This document shows, piece by piece, positions 1-9,500 of a DNA stretch of 64,000 bases. The stretch is taken from assembly GCF_041893525.1 (NCBI RefSeq), contig NZ_CP169068.1. One strand, 5' to 3'. The notes beneath the pieces were generated by a model. It was not told where the DNA came from. It searched no databases and saw only the letters and a list, made by a program, of their open reading frames with translations. Position 1 is the first letter of the stretch. Every line of letters begins with the position of its first letter. Made by a program: the position numbers and the translations under genes. The DNA comes from Phaeobacter bryozoorum (GTDB taxonomy: Bacteria > Pseudomonadota > Alphaproteobacteria > Rhodobacterales > Rhodobacteraceae).

Positions 1-13
1 TGCCTGCAGCCAT
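1..13 (-). CDS. Possible start of a gene running off the left edge
   Basis: An ATG on the minus strand at 13 is preceded by GAGGAC at a reasonable ribosome-binding distance and reads MAAG before leaving the window. Only four codons are visible, so nothing can be said about the product. Bases 14-171 hold no other recognisable gene. Confidence 0.25.
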
Positions 14-171
14 GATGTCCTCGTATTGCCGGTCGCCGGACTGCACGGGGCAGCCGGGAATGCTGAAATGTCGAGGCTCTGAATACGCTGCCACCTTGAA
101 AGGGGCAAGGGACGACTGATCTGTGCCTGCGTTCAGAGCGGGTGAGAGGGTGAGATTGCGGAGGCCTCAGC

Positions 172-1362
172 TCACGGGGCCCAGTTTGCCAGCCGGTCGA
201 ACAGGGTCCGGATGCCGGATGTGTCGACATTGGCAAAGGCGATGCGGAATTGCTGCGCGCCCGATGGATCACCCTTGGGCGTGAACATGCTGCCGGGTAG
301 CATCAGGATACCTGCCTCTTTTACCAGACGCCGGGCCAGCGGGTCGCTGTGCTGGTCAAACGGGTGGGCCACATAGGCGAAATAGGCGCCACAACCGAGC
401 AGCTGCCAGCCACGCGCCGCCAGCGGCGCAAACCCGGACTCGATGGCAGCGCGGCGGCGCAGCAGTTCCTGACGCTCTGCGGCGAGCCAGTCGTCGAGGT
501 TTTCCAGCCCCCAGAGCGCGCCGACCTGACCAAGTTGCGCCGGGCATATGGTGACGGTGTCGAGGAACTTCTCCATCTCCTGCAGGTGATCGCGATGCGC
601 GGCCACGGCACCCAGCCGGTGCCCGGTGAGCCGATAGGCCTTGGAGAAAGAATAGAGGTGGATCAGCGTGTCGGACCAGCCGGGATCCTGAAACAGCCCA
701 TGGGGTGGGCCATCCCGGCTGTCAAAGTCGCGGTAGGTCTCATCCACGATCAGGGCAAGACCGTGGGCACGGGCAAGATCATAGAACCGCTGTACCAGAC
801 CGCCGGGATATTCGACCCCGCAGGGATTGTTCGGTGTGACCAGAACGATGGCGCGGGTCCGGTCGGTGATCAGCTTTGCAGCGGCATCCGGGCAGGGCAG
901 CATGGCTGCGCCGACCGGCAGCGGGCAGGTTTCGACCCCCTGCATGTCGAGCCACATTCTGTGATTGAAATACCAGGGGGTCGGAAGAATGACCTGATCA
1001 CCCTCACCACAAAGCGCCGCGATGGTCGCGGCAAAGGCCTGATTGCAGCCGGAGGTGATGGCGACATCACCCGCCTTGAGGTCGGCCGCATAGTGGCGGC
1101 CCATTTTTGCGGCGAGCGCGGCGCGCAGGCTGTCCCGGCCCAGTACCGCCCCGTAAAGGTGGCTGCTGTCGTCGCCAAGGGCGGCCTCGGCGATGGCGCG
1201 GCGCAGCCCCTCGGGCGGCGGGTCCGCAGGCGCCGCCTGACTGAGATTGAGGAGCGGCATGTCAGCAGGCAGGTTCAGCCCCTCCAACCAGCGCCGGGAA
1301 TTGACAATGGGCGAGACAAAGGTATCTTTGGTGCGGGCGTGGGGAAATCGGGCCTGTGGCAT
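172..1362 (-). CDS. Class I/II PLP-dependent aminotransferase
   Basis: A fold-type I aminotransferase of about 396 residues, presumably cytoplasmic, that moves an amino group between an amino acid and a 2-oxoacid using pyridoxal phosphate. Visible landmarks are the TPNNPCG loop (about residue 177), LIVDETY with the pyridine-N aspartate (about D207), and the Schiff-base lysine in SFSKAYRLTG (about K241). The reading frame is open up to 1533, but the first 57 residues are Arg/Pro-rich, overlap a terminator and do not resemble the family. The ATG at 1362 follows AGGACA and gives a normal family length. The substrate cannot be told from sequence. It lies downstream of gpt on the same strand, separated from it by a terminator. 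Confidence 0.88.
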   Translation of the reverse strand: MPQARFPHARTKDTFVSPIVNSRRWLEGLNLPADMPLLNLSQAAPADPPPEGLRRAIAEAALGDDSSHLYGAVLGRDSLRAALAAKMGRHYAADLKAGDVAITSGCNQAFAATIAALCGEGDQVILPTPWYFNHRMWLDMQGVETCPLPVGAAMLPCPDAAAKLITDRTRAIVLVTPNNPCGVEYPGGLVQRFYDLARAHGLALIVDETYRDFDSRDGPPHGLFQDPGWSDTLIHLYSFSKAYRLTGHRLGAVAAHRDHLQEMEKFLDTVTICPAQLGQVGALWGLENLDDWLAAERQELLRRRAAIESGFAPLAARGWQLLGCGAYFAYVAHPFDQHSDPLARRLVKEAGILMLPGSMFTPKGDPSGAQQFRIAFANVDTSGIRTLFDRLANWAP

Positions 1363-1497
1363 CGGGTGTCCTGTCTTGCGTCGGCGCGTCACCGGCCAGA
1401 GCCATGGCGCGCTTTGGCCACTCCGCCGCAACTGCGCCGGTTTTGCAAGGGGGTTTGACCTGCGCCGGAAAAATCCCAGCAGATCCCCGGCGCGGAA

Positions 1498-1529
1498 ACG
1501 AAAAAAGACGCCCCCGAAGGTGCGTCTTT
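1498..1529 (-). terminator. Rho-independent terminator of gpt
   Basis: On the minus strand AAAGACGC and GCGTCTTT form a perfect 8-bp stem (1504-1511 with 1522-1529) followed by a T run. It lies about 40 bp after the gpt stop codon and separates gpt from the aminotransferase gene. Confidence 0.85.
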
Positions 1530-1569
1530 CCATGCGTCGTGTGACGGTTGGTGATCCGTCGGTCGATGA

Positions 1570-2073
1570 TCAGTCGGTCCCGCGATAGGGTTCGACATAT
1601 TGCAGCGCCATATCCCAGGGGAAGAAGATCCAGGTGTCCTGGCTCACCTCGGTGATGAAGGTATCGACCATCGGCCGACCTTTGGGTTTGGCATAGACGG
1701 TGGCAAAATGCGCCTTGGGATACATCTGGCGCACCAGTTCCAGAGTTTTGCCGCTGTCGACCAGATCGTCGATGATCAGCACGCCTTCACCGTTGCCCAT
1801 CAGTTCGGCGTCGGGGGCTTTCAGCACCTCGGCCTGTCCCTGATCCTGATGATGATAGGATTTCACCCCGATCGTGTCGACGATGCGGATATCCAGTTCG
1901 CGGCTGACGATCATGGCCGGAGCCATGCCGCCACGGGTGATGGCGACAACGGCACGCCAGGCGCCTTCGTCGGGGCCTTGCCCGTCCAGACGCCACGCCA
2001 GTGCGCGGCTGTCGCGGTGCAGCTGGTCCCAGGAAATATGAAAGCCTTTTTCATGAGGCAGACGATCGGTCAT
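1570..2073 (-). CDS. gpt: Xanthine (guanine) phosphoribosyltransferase
   Basis: A purine-salvage enzyme that joins xanthine, guanine or hypoxanthine to PRPP to give the nucleoside monophosphate. At 167 residues it has the size of proteobacterial Gpt. The PRPP-binding motif GVLIIDDLVDSGKT (residues 97-110) and the TRGGMAPA loop (about 46-53) are intact. The C-terminal WIFFPWD segment is typical of xanthine-guanine enzymes rather than HprT. The gene has its own downstream terminator and follows a LysE-type exporter gene on the same strand with a 50-bp gap. Confidence 0.92.
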   Translation of the reverse strand: MTDRLPHEKGFHISWDQLHRDSRALAWRLDGQGPDEGAWRAVVAITRGGMAPAMIVSRELDIRIVDTIGVKSYHHQDQGQAEVLKAPDAELMGNGEGVLIIDDLVDSGKTLELVRQMYPKAHFATVYAKPKGRPMVDTFITEVSQDTWIFFPWDMALQYVEPYRGTD

Positions 2074-2123
2074 GTTTTTGATGCTCCTGTTAGGGTCTGG
2101 CGTCCGGGATCGTGCATCTGCCC

Positions 2124-2738
2124 TCAGAGGGCGGCGATCTTGACGCCGAGGGCGGCCAGCAGACCACCAAAGACCCGGTCGATCACATGTTTCAGATTGA
2201 TATACCCGCGGCGCGTTTTCTCAAAGGAGAAGATACGGGCCACGAGGGTGTTCCAAGTGACTTCACCCAGAAAGATGCAGGTGAGCAGCGCGGCAAGGGC
2301 CAGGCTGCTGCTGCCTTCGGGTACGGTACCGACAAAAACGGCGCCGAAAAAGGCGGCCGGCTTGGGGTTGGCCAGCTGGGTGAAGATCCCAAGACGGAAG
2401 GCCGCAAAAGCAGTCTGCGGCAATTGTGCGTCACTGTCCTGCGACATCGGTTCGCTGGCATGGCGCCACATGTTCCAGGCCATGTAGATCAGGAACATGG
2501 CGCCGCCGATTTTCAGCAGGGTCAGCAGGAAGGGGGCATAGTCAAACAGCAGGTTCAGCCCGAAGAGCGCGGCGGAGGCCCAGAACACCGCACCCGCACC
2601 GATGCCAATCGCCAGCGCCAGACCACTGCGCCAGCCATGGGCCAGGCCGACGCGCGCAGCCATCAGAACGGCGGGGCCGGGGCTGATGGCGGCCATCAGG
2701 CACAGGAGGACGGAAGCGGTAAAAGCGGCGAGTGTCAT
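2124..2738 (-). CDS. LysE/RhtB-family amino-acid exporter
   Basis: An inner-membrane protein of 204 residues with the hydrophobic pattern and the N-terminal signature of LysE/RhtB translocators: a first helix followed by SPGPAVLMAARVGLAHGWRSG at about 19-39. Members export amino acids or related metabolites by proton-coupled antiport. The PKPAAFF segment near residue 127 is also conserved in the family. The substrate is not predictable. The gene stands alone between fabI and gpt, all on the minus strand. Confidence 0.88.
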   Translation of the reverse strand: MTLAAFTASVLLCLMAAISPGPAVLMAARVGLAHGWRSGLALAIGIGAGAVFWASAALFGLNLLFDYAPFLLTLLKIGGAMFLIYMAWNMWRHASEPMSQDSDAQLPQTAFAAFRLGIFTQLANPKPAAFFGAVFVGTVPEGSSSLALAALLTCIFLGEVTWNTLVARIFSFEKTRRGYINLKHVIDRVFGGLLAALGVKIAAL

Positions 2739-2835
2739 GGTGGGTCCCTGTCATTGGAAGAGGCGCGCGTGGGCCGCGCGCCTGCTGTGTCATTCTCTGT
2801 GGTGCAGATGCGCGCAGCATCTGCTGGACCCGTGT

Positions 2836-3654
2836 TTATTTGCGCCCGGTTGCCGCATCGATGTCAGGGGCGTCAACCGCCTTCATCCCGACGACGTGAT
2901 AGCCGGCATCCACGTGCAGATTCTCGCCGGTCACGCCGGAGGACAGATCCGACAGCAGATAAAGCGCGGATTTGCCCACGTCATCAATGGTCACGTTGCG
3001 GCGCAGTGGCGAATTATATTCGTTCCATTTCATGATGTAGCGGAAATCACCAATGCCCGAGGCGGCCAGCGTCTTGATCGGTCCGGCAGAGATCGCATTG
3101 ACGCGGATGCCGTCCTTGCCCAGATCTTCGGCAAGGTATTTGACCGATGCTTCGAGCGCGGCCTTGGCGACACCCATGACATTATAATGTGGCATCACCT
3201 GTTCGGCGCCGTAATAGGTCAGTGTGACCGCGCTGCCGCCCTCGGACATCATCTTCTCGGCGCGCTGCATCACCGATGTGAAGGAGTAGACCGAGATATC
3301 CATGGTCATCTGAAAGTTGCCACGGGTGGTGTCGACATAGCGACCGCGCAGCTCGTTCTTGTCGGAAAAGCCGATGGCGTGCACCAGAAAGTCCAGTTTG
3401 CCCCATTTTTCTTCCAGCGCTGCAAACAGAGCATCAACGGAGCCCTCATCGGCCACATCGCAGGGCAGGACGATATCGCTGCCAAGCTGCGCCGCCAGCG
3501 GGTCGACGCGTTTCTTCAGGGCATCGCCCTGGTAGGAAAACGCAAGCTCGGCGCCGGCGTCGGCGCAGGCTTTGGCAATGCCCCACGCGATGGATTTATC
3601 ATTGGCAAGGCCCATGATGAGGCCACGTTTGCCGGCCATCAGTTGACTAGACAT
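2836..3654 (-). CDS. fabI: Enoyl-[acyl-carrier-protein] reductase (NADH)
   Basis: This enzyme reduces trans-2-enoyl-ACP in the last step of each fatty-acid elongation cycle. At 272 residues it is a short-chain dehydrogenase fold with the FabI-specific glycine pattern GLANDKSIAWGIA (15-27) and the extended Tyr-x6-Lys catalytic motif (Y157, K164 in YNVMGVAK). It also has the ISAGPIKTLAASGI segment at the substrate loop. FabI is the triclosan target; resistance cannot be judged from these features alone. The start codon has AACCTGC upstream rather than a strong ribosome site. It is divergent from pdxH. Confidence 0.95.
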   Translation of the reverse strand: MSSQLMAGKRGLIMGLANDKSIAWGIAKACADAGAELAFSYQGDALKKRVDPLAAQLGSDIVLPCDVADEGSVDALFAALEEKWGKLDFLVHAIGFSDKNELRGRYVDTTRGNFQMTMDISVYSFTSVMQRAEKMMSEGGSAVTLTYYGAEQVMPHYNVMGVAKAALEASVKYLAEDLGKDGIRVNAISAGPIKTLAASGIGDFRYIMKWNEYNSPLRRNVTIDDVGKSALYLLSDLSSGVTGENLHVDAGYHVVGMKAVDAPDIDAATGRK

Positions 3655-3823
3655 GCAGGTTCTCCGCCTGTGATATTCGAATTAGACGACGTTTAGTCTG
3701 TCAGGCGAGGCGCTTCAAGAGCGCTGTCTCTTGTCGTTTGCCCTGTCTCGGCCTAGGTTGCTGTCAGCCATGCGCATTATCGCGCCAGCCAGACCCATAT
3801 AAAAGCAGTCCAAGAGGTGCGCC

Positions 3824-4429
3824 ATGTCCGATCGCAGCGGTATCTTTGCGGGGGAGGATCCCTTTGCCATCGCGCGTAGCTGGCTGAGCGAGGCGGAAGA
3901 GAGCGAGATCAACGATCCCAATGCGATTGCATTGTCGACGGTGGATGCCGATGGGTTGCCCAATTGCCGGATGGTCCTGCTGAAAGAGATCGAGGACGCG
4001 GCCTTTGTCTTTTATACCAATTACGAAAGCGCCAAGGCGCAGGAGCTGGATGGCGCTGGCAAGGCGGCGTTTGTCATGCATTGGAAATCGCTGCGACGCC
4101 AAGTGCGCGCGCGCGGGATCATCAGTCGCGAGAACGGCCCGCAGGCCGATGCCTATTACAAATCCCGGTCCCTCAAGAGCCGGCTGGGGGCCTGGGCCTC
4201 GGCGCAGTCGCGCCCCTTGTCGAGCCGGGGTGCTCTGATGGCGGAGGTGGCCAAGGTCACAGCCACCAAAGGGTCAAATCCCGAGCGCCCGCCGTTCTGG
4301 GGCGGTTACCGCCTGACGCCGCTTGAGATCGAGTTCTGGGCCGATGGCGCGTTTCGTCTGCATGATCGCTTTGTCTGGCGGCGCGAAACCCCCGAAGCGC
4401 TTTGGAGCGTGGAGCGGTTGTGCCCTTAG
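3824..4429 (+). CDS. pdxH: Pyridoxamine/pyridoxine 5'-phosphate oxidase
   Basis: An FMN-dependent oxidase that makes pyridoxal 5'-phosphate in the salvage and final biosynthetic steps. The 201-residue length and N-terminal layout fit PdxH: NAIALSTVDADGLPNCRMVLLK (about 35-56), then YTNYESAKAQEL, FVMHWKSLRRQVR and the C-terminal dimerisation domain ending RLCP. The terminal Arg-Leu-x-Pro motif is the usual PdxH end. Start ATG 3824 follows AAGAGGTGC. It is transcribed divergently from fabI and lies about 120 bp before a cold-shock gene. Confidence 0.95.
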   Translation: MSDRSGIFAGEDPFAIARSWLSEAEESEINDPNAIALSTVDADGLPNCRMVLLKEIEDAAFVFYTNYESAKAQELDGAGKAAFVMHWKSLRRQVRARGIISRENGPQADAYYKSRSLKSRLGAWASAQSRPLSSRGALMAEVAKVTATKGSNPERPPFWGGYRLTPLEIEFWADGAFRLHDRFVWRRETPEALWSVERLCP

Positions 4430-4547
4430 GTCACTATCGGAAAATAGCAGAATTGTGATATTGGTGTCCGTTTTTGGCTTGAACTCAGAACCGAGAATAG
4501 AGCATCACCTACTGGTTAAAAACTGAAGAATACGGTGGACTACAGCA

Positions 4548-5084
4548 GTGGCAGAAGACTTGAGCAGTTTGCAGCAGATACGCGGGCTGGTGAAATGGTT
4601 CGATCCGACCAAAGGGTTCGGATTTGTCGTCTCTGATGAGGGCGGACCAGATATCCTGCTGCATGTGAACGTGCTGCGTAACTTCGGCCAGAGTTCCATC
4701 GCGGACGGGGCCGAGGTTGAACTGGTGACGCATCGCACCGAGCGTGGTGTTCAGGCGGTGGAAGTCCTGTCGATCACGCCGCCGGTTCGCGACGACAGCC
4801 CGGTTCTGAGCGATTTCGCGGAGATTGATGCCGAGACGCTGAGCGCCGAGCCACTGGTACCTGCGCGGGTGAAATGGTTCGACAAAGGCAAGGGCTTTGG
4901 TTTTGCCAATGTGTTTGGCCGCGACGAAGACGTGTTTCTTCATGTCGAGGTTCTGCGCCAGTCGGGTCTGTCGGAACTGCAACCGGGCGAGGCGCTTGGG
5001 ATGCGGGTGATCGACGGCAAACGCGGCCGCATGGCGGTCGAGGTGCTGGCCTGGGAAGCGGCGCTTCTGGAAAAGCAGGACTAA
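4548..5084 (+). CDS. Cold-shock protein with two cold-shock domains
   Basis: A 178-residue single-stranded nucleic-acid-binding protein built from two cold-shock (S1-like OB) domains, about residues 10-75 and 105-172, joined by an acidic linker. The first has GLVKWFDPTKGFGFV with the RNP1 motif KGFGFV (22-27) and the second has VKWFDKGKGFGFA. Double-CSD proteins of this size are common in Alphaproteobacteria and probably act as RNA chaperones. The start is GTG at 4548. No strong Shine-Dalgarno is visible, so a low or regulated translation rate is possible. The DUF192 gene follows with almost no gap. Confidence 0.92.
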   Translation: MAEDLSSLQQIRGLVKWFDPTKGFGFVVSDEGGPDILLHVNVLRNFGQSSIADGAEVELVTHRTERGVQAVEVLSITPPVRDDSPVLSDFAEIDAETLSAEPLVPARVKWFDKGKGFGFANVFGRDEDVFLHVEVLRQSGLSELQPGEALGMRVIDGKRGRMAVEVLAWEAALLEKQD

Positions 5085-5088
5085 GGTG

Positions 5089-5610
5089 ATGCGGCACGCC
5101 TGGACCCGATTGTCAGACAGGATGACAACAGGAGCCAGAGCCGCCGCTCTCTCTATTATGTCGGTCGCTGCGATTGTGGCGGCCGGGGCGGTGCAGGCCG
5201 AAGAGGCCTGCCGCCCTGATCTGGTCAGCCTGCGCGGCCCCTGGGGGCAGGCGCAGTTCTCTGTAGAAATCGCCGATACCATAGAAACACGCGCGCAGGG
5301 GTTGATGCACCGGCTCCATATCGCGCGTGGCAATGGCATGTTGTTTGTCTATGAGGCGCCGCAGCGCGCCAGCTTCTGGATGAAGAATACGCTCATTCCG
5401 CTGGACATGCTGTTTGTCGACAGCAGCGGCACGGTGCGCCATATTCACCATCGCGCCATTCCCGGGGACCTGACGCCGATCCCGGGTGGTGACAACGTCT
5501 ATGCCGTGCTGGAAATCAACGGCGGTCTTGCCGCGCTTTATGGGATTTCAGTCGGCACCCAGCTGCGCCATGAAGTTTTTTCAACGACAGGCGCAATTTG
5601 GCCCTGTTAG
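5089..5610 (+). CDS. DUF192-family exported protein
   Basis: A protein of about 173 residues with an N-terminal hydrophobic signal segment (about residues 18-36, ending AGAVQAEE), so it is probably periplasmic. The rest is a DUF192 domain: TRAQGLMHR, GMLFVYEAP, SFWMKNTLIPLDMLFVD and AIPGDLTPIP are the conserved blocks. The family has no firmly known function. A GTG at 5086 immediately before the ATG at 5089 could also serve as start, and AAGG lies close upstream. It starts 4 bp after the cold-shock gene stop, which suggests co-transcription, a pairing common in this group. Confidence 0.85.
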   Translation: MRHAWTRLSDRMTTGARAAALSIMSVAAIVAAGAVQAEEACRPDLVSLRGPWGQAQFSVEIADTIETRAQGLMHRLHIARGNGMLFVYEAPQRASFWMKNTLIPLDMLFVDSSGTVRHIHHRAIPGDLTPIPGGDNVYAVLEINGGLAALYGISVGTQLRHEVFSTTGAIWPC

Positions 5611-5653
5611 GGCTTTTCAAATCAGATCGGCAACGCTAGGAAGGCGCACGGTC

Positions 5654-5730
5654 CGGGGCGTGGCGCAGTCTGGTAGCGCACCTGTTTTGGGTACAGGGGG
5701 TCGTGAGTTCGAATCTCGCCGCCCCGACCA
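5654..5730 (+). tRNA. tRNA-Pro (TGG)
   Basis: A 77-nt cloverleaf with a perfect acceptor stem (CGGGGCG at 5654-5660 with CGCCCCG at 5720-5726), discriminator A and an encoded CCA. The anticodon loop TTTGGGT gives anticodon TGG, and the T loop GTTCGAATC is canonical. Confidence 0.97.
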
Positions 5731-5755
5731 TTTCATCCATCTGGATGTGACGTAG

Positions 5756-5790
5756 ACGCCGACATGCCTGTCACAGGGCTGTCGGCGTTT
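5756..5790 (+). terminator. Probable terminator after tRNA-Pro
   Basis: ACGCCGACA (5756-5764) pairs with TGTCGGCGT (5780-5788) around a short loop that can pair further. The trailing T run is only three bases. It starts 25 bp after the tRNA 3' end. Confidence 0.6.
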
Positions 5791-6300
5791 CGCGTTCCAG
5801 CCGACCGATCCGATGGGGGCGCAGATCCGTCATCCGCGGACGGGCAGGGGCGCTGTTCAGTCCCTGAGGGCTCGCTGAGGAGATTCGGACTGGTTTCCAA
5901 ATTATGACCAAATCAGGCGTCTCGCTATGTCTGTTAAGGGTTGCTTAACCAACTGACGCGCGTTGGCGTCGATTTCCTTTTACGCTTCGTGCCAACAGGG
6001 AAAAAAAACACCTCGGCACGCCTTCTATCTGGAGGGAGTGTATTTCATTTTTTCAACCCTCGGTCTGGTTGAGTGATTTCTGTTTCAGAAGAGTTCGCTG
6101 CTGCCGTTGCTGCGGCGTGACATGCGGCAAGCCCCTCTCCGCAAGGGGATTTATCGCGTCGGATGGATGGGGCTCTTGGGACCGTGCCAGGTAAAGTGAT
6201 CAACTCTGAATTGCAGCTTCGTGATCGACCGCAGACCATTAAGCTATCGTCAACGAAAAAGATGGTTACGAAAGCCTAAAAATGCCGTTGACCCCATATG
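5791..6300. other. Long gene-poor leader between tRNA-Pro and nrdJ
   Basis: About 500 bp with no convincing coding sequence; the short ORFs here lack ribosome sites and family resemblance. It contains the CtrA-type box at 5934-5948, an A-run with a GC hairpin at about 5999-6025, and a CCCCT/AGGGG hairpin near 6135-6150. It could hold an unannotated small RNA or simply the long upstream region of nrdJ. Confidence 0.4.
5934..5948. promoter_or_regulatory. CtrA-type box (TTAA-N7-TTAA)
   Basis: TTAA at 5934-5937 and TTAA at 5945-5948 are separated by exactly seven bases, the full consensus for the alphaproteobacterial response regulator CtrA. It sits about 590 bp upstream of nrdJ and 200 bp after tRNA-Pro, so its target is unclear. 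A chance match is possible. Confidence 0.45.
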
Positions 6301-6305
6301 CCTGA

Positions 6306-6352
6306 ATACGTCAAATTGTGTACGTCGGATGATGCAGCACAAAATATGGTGG
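6306..6352 (+). promoter_or_regulatory. Two candidate NrdR boxes upstream of nrdJ
   Basis: Two partly palindromic sites begin at 6306 (ends TTGTGT) and 6337 (GCACAAAATATGGTGG). They match roughly 11 and 12-13 of 16 positions of the NrdR box consensus ACACWATATMTWGTGT. Their start-to-start distance is 31 bp, about three helical turns, as in known paired NrdR boxes. They lie about 190 bp before the nrdJ start, which would imply a long 5' leader. The second site is the better match. Confidence 0.5.
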
Positions 6353-6536
6353 ATTTCACCCGGTGCTACACCAGACCAAGCAAAGCATTTAGCGCTGGCG
6401 GATATGGGGCCTCGGCCCTGGCACGCATCTTATGTGAGGTGCGCAGCAGGGTGTTTTGCGGCGAAGAACGAGAAGAGACGCGTCGGCCAAAAGGCGTGAT
6501 TTGTGACAGTGGGACTGCAAAAAAGAGGCAGATGGC

Positions 6537-9500
6537 ATGAAGATTGAACGGAAATTTACAAAATCTGGGCAGGACGCATATGCCGATCTGGACTTTGTCC
6601 CTGCAACGTCGGAGATCCGCAATCCAGACGGCACCATTGTGTTTCGTCTTGAGGGCGTCGAGGTTCCGGCGGGCTGGAGCCAGGTCGCCAGCGATGTGAT
6701 TGCGCAGAAATATTTCCGTAAAGCCGGTGTCCCGAGCAAACTGAAAAAGCTCCGTGAAAAAGGCGTGCCCGAGTTCCTATGGCGCTCGGTTCCGGCCGGT
6801 GATGATGTGGAATTTGGCGGCGAGACCTCCTCCAAACAGGTGTTCGACCGTCTGGCCGGCGCCTGGTGCTACTGGGGCTGGAAAGGCGGCTATTTCTCAA
6901 CCGAGGAAGACGCGCGCGCCTATTTCGACGAGATGCGCTATATGCTGGCGACCCAACGCGCCGCGCCGAACAGCCCGCAGTGGTTCAACACCGGTCTGCA
7001 TTGGGCCTATGGCATCGACGGCCCAGCACAGGGTCACCATTATGTCGATTACAAAACCGGCCAGCTGACCAAATCTGACAGCGCCTATGAGCACCCGCAG
7101 CCCCATGCCTGCTTTATCCAGTCGGTCTCTGACGATCTGGTGCAGGACGGCGGCATCATGGATCTTTGGGTTCGCGAGGCGCGGTTGTTCAAATATGGCT
7201 CCGGCACCGGCACCAATTTCAGCCATCTGCGCGGCGAAGGCGAACCGCTGTCCGGCGGTGGCAAATCCTCTGGCCTGATGGGCTTCCTCAAGATCGGTGA
7301 CCGGGCAGCCGGGGCGATCAAATCCGGTGGCACCACCCGTCGCGCCGCCAAGATGGTGATCGTCGATGCAGATCACCCGGATATCGAACAGTTCATCGAC
7401 TGGAAAGTGATCGAAGAGCAGAAGGTGGCCTCCATCGTCGCAGGCTCCAAGATGCACGAGAAGATGCTGAACGGTCTCTTCGAGGCCATTCGCAGCTGGG
7501 ACGGGGCCGAGGCTGACGCCTATGATCCGGCCGTCAACGATGGGCTGAAAAAGGCAATCCGCGAAGCCAAGAAGGTCGCCATCCCCGAGACCTATGTGAA
7601 GCGCGTGCTGGACTATGCCAAGCAGGGGCACACCTCGATTGAATTCCCGACCTATGACACCGACTGGGACAGCGACGCCTATAATTCGGTTTCCGGTCAG
7701 AACTCCAACAACTCGATCCGGGTCACCAATGCCTTCCTTCATGCGGTGAAGAAGGACGCCGACTGGCAGCTGATCAACCGGGTCGATGGGAAGGTCGCCA
7801 AAACCGTGAAGGCGCGGGATCTGTGGGAAAAGGTCGGTCATGCGGCCTGGGCCTGCGCCGATCCGGGCATCCAGTTCCACGACACAGTGAACGAGTGGCA
7901 CACATGCCCCTCCGACGGTGAGATTCGCGGCTCAAACCCTTGTTCGGAATATATGTTCCTGGACGATACCGCCTGTAATCTCGCGTCGCTGAACCTGCTG
8001 ACCTTCCTCAAGGACGGGGTGTTCCAGGCCGAGGATTACATGCACGCCTGCCGTCTGTGGACGGTGACGCTGGAAATCTCGGTGATGATGGCGCAGTTCC
8101 CGTCCAAGGAAATCGCGCAGCGTTCCTATGATTTCCGCACGCTGGGCCTTGGCTATGCCAATATCGGCGGCCTGCTGATGAACATGGGCTACGGCTATGA
8201 CAGCGCCGAAGGGCGCGCGCTTTGCGGTGCGCTGACCGCGATCATGACCGGCGTGTCCTATGCCACTTCCGCCGAGATGGCCTCCGAGCTGGGGCCGTTT
8301 GCCCGCTACGAGCAGAACGCAAGCGACATGCTGCGGGTGATCCGCAACCATCGCGCAGCCGCGCACGGCGCGGTCGACGGCTACGAAGGCTTGGCCGTGA
8401 AGCCGGTGCCGCTTGACAGTGCCAACTGCCCGGACCCGCGTCTGGCGGAACTGGCGATGAGCAGCTGGGACGAGGCGCTGGAGCTGGGCGAACGTCACGG
8501 GTTCCGCAATGCGCAGGCCACCGTGGTGGCCCCAACCGGCACCATTGGTCTGGTCATGGATTGCGACACCACCGGGATCGAGCCGGACTTTGCGCTGGTG
8601 AAGTTCAAGAAGCTGGCCGGCGGCGGTTATTTCAAGATCATCAACCGCTCGGTCCCCGCCGCGCTGGAGGGGCTGGGCTATTCCCCGGCCCAGATCGAAG
8701 AGATCGTCTCCTATGCCGTGGGCCATGGCACCATCGGCAATGCGCCGGGAATCAATCACACCTCGCTGGCCGGTCACGGCTTTGGCCCCAATGAGCTTGC
8801 GAAGGTCGATGCGGCGCTGGAGTTGGCCTTTGATATCCGCTTTGTGTTCAATCAGTGGACGCTGGGCGAGGATTTCTGCACCGGTGTTCTGGGCATCCCG
8901 ACGACTAAGCTGAACGATCCGACCTTTGACCTGCTGCGCCATCTGGGCTTCAGCAAGCGCGATATCGAGGCGGCGAATGACCATGTCTGCGGATCCATGA
9001 CGCTGGAAGGTGCGCCGCATCTGAAGGAAGAGCACTATCACATCTTTGATTGCGCCAATCCTTGTGGCAAGAAAGGCAAGCGTTATCTGGGGGTTGATAG
9101 CCATATCCTGATGATGGCCGCAGCCCAGAGCTTTATCTCCGGTGCAATCTCCAAGACCATCAACATGCCCAATGACGCCACCATCGAGGATTGCCAGAAG
9201 GCCTATGAACTCAGCTGGTCGCTGGGGGTGAAGGCCAATGCGCTGTACCGTGACGGCTCCAAGCTGAGCCAGCCGCTGGCGGCGGCACTGGTTGAGGACG
9301 ACGATGAGGCGGCCGAAATTCTCGAAAGCGGGTCGCAGCAGGAAAAGGCCATCACCCTTGCCGAGAAGATCGTCGAGAAGGTGGTCATCAAGGAAATCGT
9401 GAAATCGCATCGCACCAAGATGCCGCAGCGCCGCAAGGGCTATACTCAGAAGGCGGTGGTTGGCGGCCATAAAGTGTACCTGCGCACCGGCGAATATGAG

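Noticed and set aside
349..1458. A 369-codon plus-strand ORF opposite the aminotransferase gene
   Set aside because: It is the reverse-frame shadow of a high-GC gene. It has no family resemblance, whereas the minus strand has intact aminotransferase motifs.
6353..6536. Cobalamin riboswitch in the nrdJ leader
   Set aside because: A B12-dependent enzyme made this worth checking, but no B12-box (GCCACTG-type) core or matching helices were found.
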